From contig JAZBQD010000027.1 of NCBI GenBank assembly GCA_036583965.1, positions 28,527,001 through 28,591,000 of the forward strand: a DNA stretch of 64,000 bases, in the 5' to 3' direction. Made by a program: the position numbers and the translations under genes. This document shows, in pieces, positions 22,000 through 64,000 of the stretch. The notes beneath the pieces were generated by a model. That model searched no databases, was not told the DNA's origin, and worked only from the letters and a program-made list of their open reading frames with translations. The DNA is from Prunella strophiata (lineage: Eukaryota; Chordata; Aves; Passeriformes; Prunellidae). Numbering within the stretch: position 1 is the first letter of the stretch; every line of letters starts with the position of its first letter.

Positions 22000-23635
22000 G
22001 ACTTAAGGTGCAAAGCAAGCGAGGCCCTCTAGCACCAGCAGTGTGAAGTGACCAGCAGCATGCAGGTAAGGTGTATTCAGAGCCAGGTTTCAGGCCTGTT
22101 TCCTTTCCTCTCACAAACCAGCAACTGAGCTCTTCCTACTTGCCAGTACATTTACACCTTGGGGAGATGTACATAGACACAGATCGGCTTTTTGAGGCCG
22201 TAACAGTCTGCAAACAGCACCAGAACCAAGGATGACAAGGCCAACCACTCAGCTGCTCTCATCCTGGGGTTGTTGGAAGGCATTAGAGACCCAGTGGGAA
22301 CCCTTCAAGGCACAGTCACAGCTTTTGCTTGCCATGCCTCAGGCCCAGCAGTGCACAGGTTATGTGCACGTTCCCTACACCACAGTGTAGGATTCTGGTC
22401 TAGCCTTTAAAATATGGGAACAAATACATGGAGATGCCTGTGGTGTTTCCCTGTGTGCTGCCATACTTTATCACCTTGGGATGCAGAGAAGCTTGAAGCC
22501 TGTGAGACAGGCAAACACCAGAACAAATCCCAGGAACCTGGCAGTGTGAAGGGTTAGGGACAGGGCCAGGGAATCCTGCAGCAGTAAGGACATGTGGTGG
22601 GCAGGCTGGGCTGAACTTCCTGGTTCTCCAGCTGGCCCTGCAGTGCTGTGACTGCTAAAGGAATGTGGAGAACAGCCAGGGGGGCAGAGGCTCTGCCTTA
22701 CCTACCATGGGTCCTCACAGTGATCACACTGAACTGGGGAGTCAACCTGATAACAAGTTAAAAACAATCTAGAGCTTAAAAGAAGGAAGAACCCGCCCAC
22801 CCCAGCAACAACACTGGCAAGTTGTGCAAGAGCCCCAAACTACTCAAAAATGACCATCAAGCAGCACCTGTGCTAGACCACTAGAAATAGGTATCAGCTG
22901 AGTGAAGGCTGTGTGGTGGGAAGGGGGAATTCCAGTGGTAAGTCTGCCCAGCATCCCTGACACTTCCAATACAATGACCATGAGGACGTGGTGGATGAAG
23001 GTGGACAGGAGGGAAAAGGGACAGTTTCATATATTAACTAATCTTGCAGTTCTCATTACAGCAGCAACAGTGCTGTGGAAGTTAAGCCATCCAGACCAGT
23101 GCATCCACCTCCAGCAGCTCTGAATACTGTCAGTGCATTAGACCTTTGCCCCAGCTGTGTATGACCCCCCTCCAGAGCTGCTCTGGCTGCTCTGCCCTTG
23201 GTACCAGCAGAGCCCCAGTGCCTTTCCTGGGCCTTGTCAGGACAGCAAAGCACAGGTGAGTGCAGCCAGGGTGGCATCTGTGCAGCCAGGCAGCTACAGC
23301 TGGAGTCTGGCTGTCACCACCGTCCTGCCCAGAGGGAGAACCTGCCATCGGTTCTCCTGCCTCTCCAGGGGAGGAGAAGGAACTTTCTTTCCCTTGCCAT
23401 ACCAAGCAGATCAGCCTGACTAGGTAGGGACAGATCTTTGATGTTCTGCCCCTTACAGCTTTAATCTACCCTCTCCATCCCCAATTTTTTGAGATGAACC
23501 TGTAAACGTGAGGAGAACTCAGTGATCTGAGGTACTTCACATACTCAAGTATCAGTCTTTCCTTTTGAAAGCATCAGTACAGAAAAACAGTCCCGCCCTC
23601 CCCGTGTGTGTTTCTCTTACCCAGATTGACAGTAG

Positions 23636-63622
<39,987 letters not shown>

Positions 63623-63814
63623 GGCGGGCCGCGCTCACATCCCGCCGCTCCCGGCCCGGCAGGCGCGTCCCGGTCCTCCCGCGGCCGGTGCCGGCGGCTC
63701 CCGCGGAGCTCCGGGCTGGGGCTCACGGGCTCGCCCCCGCAGCCCCCGCCGCCATCTTAAACCACAGAGCGCCGGCGGAGCGGGGACGGAGCGGCTCCCG
63801 CAGCCGCCTCCGGT

Positions 63815-63900
63815 CCGCCCAGGGAGGGGAGGGAGCGAGGGAGGAAAGGAGGGAGGGAGGGAGGCTGGGATAGAGGGAAGCTGGGATAGAGGGAGGGCGG
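63815..63900. repeat. G-rich polypurine tract with short tandem duplication
   Basis: GGGA-type repeats followed by a duplicated 'gctgggatagaggga' unit. Closely spaced GGG runs on the plus strand could fold as a G-quadruplex. It lies about 200-280 bp upstream of the ABL2 1B start codon. Confidence 0.85.
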
Positions 63901-63940
63901 CTGCCCCCCCAGCCCAGAGCGCCCTGCCGCGGAACGGAGA

Positions 63941-64000
63941 ATGCCAGGGTTGTTTGGGTTGGAAGGGACCTCTGTGGATCACCCAGGCCCAAGGCAGGGT
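63941..64000 (-). repeat. CR1 LINE fragment, inverted, cut by the window end
   Basis: It reads 'ccagggttgtttgggttgga' and 'agggacctctgtggatcacc', the complement of the CR1 3' end. It continues beyond the window. It sits about 320 bp upstream of the ABL2 1B start codon. Confidence 0.85.

Larger units (their letters stand above)
18920..23635 (-). other. ABL2: Probable ABL2 3' UTR
   Basis: About 4.7 kb of non-coding sequence follows the ABL2 stop codon before the first minus-strand AATAAA. Long 3' UTRs are known for vertebrate ABL2. It includes a CR1 fragment (about 20800-20960) and a 23-base A run (21977-21999). The A/T-rich end segment (about 18930-19230), dense in AAAACAA-like words, looks like the conserved distal part of a 3' UTR, but this was not tested. 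Confidence 0.55.

Overview
This is a vertebrate nuclear locus, almost certainly from a bird. Genes are split into short exons with GT-AG introns. CpG-rich first exons stand out from AT-richer introns, and several fragments of the CR1 LINE family (the dominant avian retrotransposon) are scattered on both strands. I see no bacterial, viral or organellar content. Three genes are recognisable: FAM20B (plus strand, last three coding exons only), TOR3A (plus strand, complete) and ABL2 (minus strand, complete coding region with two alternative first exons). This order and orientation match human chromosome 1q25.2, so the block is conserved synteny.

Layout: 1-5412 holds the 3' part of FAM20B, followed by a probable long 3' UTR to about 8.7 kb. 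8.7-11.4 kb is intergenic with one CR1 fragment and a possible conserved non-coding block. 11.4-16.9 kb holds a CpG-rich promoter and the six coding exons of TOR3A (407 aa). 16.9-18.95 kb is the TOR3A 3' flank. The ABL2 3' UTR probably spans about 18.92-23.64 kb, so the two genes converge tail to tail near 18.75-18.95 kb. 23.6-33.8 kb holds the ten common ABL2 exons: SH3, SH2, kinase domain and the long C-terminal actin-binding tail. Exon 1A lies at 37.3 kb and exon 1B, inside a CpG island, at 63.4-63.6 kb. The intervening roughly 26 kb is non-coding intron apart from repeats and a few candidate regulatory sites.

All exon boundaries were derived by eye. Reading phase is consistent across every junction, giving 407 aa for TOR3A and 1157 aa (1B) or 1134 aa (1A) for ABL2, close to the human lengths without the ABL2 cassette exon. 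The genes are neighbours by ancestry rather than one pathway: FAM20B is a Golgi xylosylkinase of proteoglycan synthesis, TOR3A an ER-lumen AAA+ protein, and ABL2 a cytoplasmic tyrosine kinase of the actin cytoskeleton.

I did not find a previously undescribed system. The items most worth checking are the converging poly(A) signals of TOR3A and ABL2, a TATA box plus splice donor antisense in ABL2 intron 1, the apparent absence of the ABL2 cassette exon 2, a CTCF-like motif, and a tandem repeat at the ABL2 promoter.
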